Shown here one piece after another: positions 20,514-21,185 of a DNA stretch of 21,185 nt. Made by a program: the position numbers and the translations under genes. The stretch comes from a virus, in the IMG/VR virus record IMGVR_UViG_3300024255_000195, positions 1-21,185 of that record; one strand, given 5' to 3'. The stretch's first letter is position 1; every line of letters begins with the position of its first letter. The notes under the pieces are model-generated. The model was given only the letters and a program-made list of their open reading frames with translations. It had not been told where the DNA came from and ran no database searches.

Positions 20514-20793
20514 TGTAGGAGATACTATCAAAGGTAATCACGGAAGAATAGGCGAGATAATTAATATCGGTATCGCAACAGAAAAAACTGATATTGCAGC
20601 TGAGAACGATACAAGTTTGAATGCTCAAACATATGACACCGAGTTAAACTATACAGGTGCTGTTACCTATTCAGGAGAGACAGGAACACACTGGTGTTAT
20701 TTTAGTCAGATTGAAGACAACCTGACCGAGAAAGAAAAAAGTGATATAGATATTAGTATCAATTTAGAAAACGATAGCAAAGAGGGTAAGTAG
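20503..20793 (+). CDS. Small protein with SH3/KOW-like N-terminus
   Basis: AGGAGG at 20489-20494 is the strongest ribosome-binding site in the cluster. The 96-residue product begins INVGDTIKGNHGRIGEIINI, which has the Gly-Asp...Gly...Gly-x-Ile spacing of a small SH3/KOW-type beta barrel. Two further strand-like sections end in THWCYFSQIE, followed by an acidic tail. KOW-like folds bind RNA, DNA or ribosomal proteins; whether this one does is unknown. Confidence 0.55.
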   Translation: MIINVGDTIKGNHGRIGEIINIGIATEKTDIAAENDTSLNAQTYDTELNYTGAVTYSGETGTHWCYFSQIEDNLTEKEKSDIDISINLENDSKEGK

Positions 20794-20798
20794 AAAAA

Positions 20799-21011
20799 AT
20801 GATTGATGTAATGACGGTCATTGAAGAACTAAAAGAAATCAAAGACCAACTTCAAAGTGGCAATGTACCAATGGCCATTAAGAAGGTTGATGAAGGTATT
20901 GCATATAGAGAAAAAGAAGTCGCAGACTTTGAAGCTGAATATGCACCAAAAGACACTAACAAAATGCCATTAGGAGATTTAGCAAATGATCCTTTTGACG
21001 ATATAAGATAA
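20799..21011 (+). CDS. Small acidic helical protein (70 aa)
   Basis: The gene starts five bases after the previous stop; the nearest ribosome-binding-like GAGGG is about 12 bases upstream. The product has two helices (VIEELKEIKDQLQSG, VPMAIKKVDEGIAYREKEV) laid out like a short helical hairpin or TPR-like unit, then an acidic Pro-containing tail. No family is recognised. Confidence 0.55.
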   Translation: MIDVMTVIEELKEIKDQLQSGNVPMAIKKVDEGIAYREKEVADFEAEYAPKDTNKMPLGDLANDPFDDIR

Positions 21012-21020
21012 GGAGACAAT

Positions 21021-21185
21021 ATGCAAGACGCTATGTTTACAATTATATTACTTTCTATTGTAGGAGGCGGTATGGTTTATATGCTCATTGAGTTATCATC
21101 TTGTAGAAAGATATGTAAGAACTTAATGAACAATATTAAGAGTTATATTAAGAAATCTGAAAAGAATAGTCAGATGGAATTACCT
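21021..21185 (+). CDS. Small membrane protein, 3' end outside window
   Basis: TAAGGAGA at 21008-21015 precedes the ATG. The 55 visible codons encode one N-terminal transmembrane helix (AMFTIILLSIVGGGMVYMLI), then two Cys (28 and 32) and a Lys-rich cytoplasmic-type helix (KNLMNNIKSYIKKSEK). The frame is still open at the window edge. It resembles the other tiny membrane proteins of this cluster in layout only. Confidence 0.6.
   Translation, partial: MQDAMFTIILLSIVGGGMVYMLIELSSCRKICKNLMNNIKSYIKKSEKNSQMELP

Noticed and set aside
1-21185. tRNA genes
   Set aside because: No cloverleaf-like segment with a TTCNANNC arm was noticed in the intergenic gaps, which are too short for most tRNAs. A dedicated scan was not possible.

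Overview
The window reads as part of a tailed-phage genome of the T4-like (marine myovirus) kind. It is AT-rich (about one third GC by eye), every supported gene is on the + strand, and genes are packed with TAATG or ATGA stop/start overlaps. T4-type replication and nucleotide genes (gp61-like primase, class Ia ribonucleotide reductase NrdA/NrdB, RuvC-fold nuclease) sit beside protein families I associate with marine T4-like phages. A SAR11 or other marine host is inference only; nothing here fixes the host.

Layout. (1) 1-3537: five genes, probably head or virion associated, including proteins I recall as DUF5872- and DUF5824-type, a small cupin and an EF-hand-loop protein. (2) 3563-4219: a HAD-family 5'(3')-deoxyribonucleotidase behind a sigma70-like promoter. 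(3) 4227-7828: candidate late genes, with two TATAAATA late promoters, an Ig-like virion protein followed by a strong terminator, an MADKKITxL-type virion protein, a coiled-coil protein, a candidate internal head protein with a T4-like capsid-targeting leader, and conserved unknowns. (4) 7821-9538: a DUF1353 protein, two small membrane proteins and an i-spanin/o-spanin pair. No endolysin is visible. (5) 9603-13677: a run of envelope-directed proteins, namely two Sec-exported proteins (one 606 aa, very acidic), a 37-aa membrane peptide and three coiled-coil or tail-anchored membrane proteins. (6) 13682-18976: primase, nrdA, nrdB, a zinc-ribbon peptide and a RuvC-like nuclease behind a strong promoter. 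(7) 18945-21185: very small genes, mostly membrane proteins, with two more promoters of the same type. No tRNA, CRISPR array, insertion sequence or integrase was seen, and no gene-free stretch exceeds about 140 bases.

Regulation appears to use two promoter classes. Four sites share TGCTTGACA-N17-TATTAT-like sequence (host sigma70 type) in front of the nucleotide, replication and small-gene units. TATAAATA-like sites precede virion and secreted-protein genes. At 10141-10192 a late-promoter-like box lies in the loop of an inverted repeat whose 3' arm contains the ribosome-binding site. That is the arrangement known from T4 late genes that are silenced on early read-through RNA.

The least expected signal is in word use. 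ACAGT/ACTGT is absent from all 21 kb although ACGGT/ACCGT is common, so Thr-Val is always written ACG-GTN or ACC-GTN. CATG, ACGT and TCGA are also absent and GATC is nearly absent. This suggests past selection by restriction or another sequence-specific system. These are hand counts and should be recomputed.
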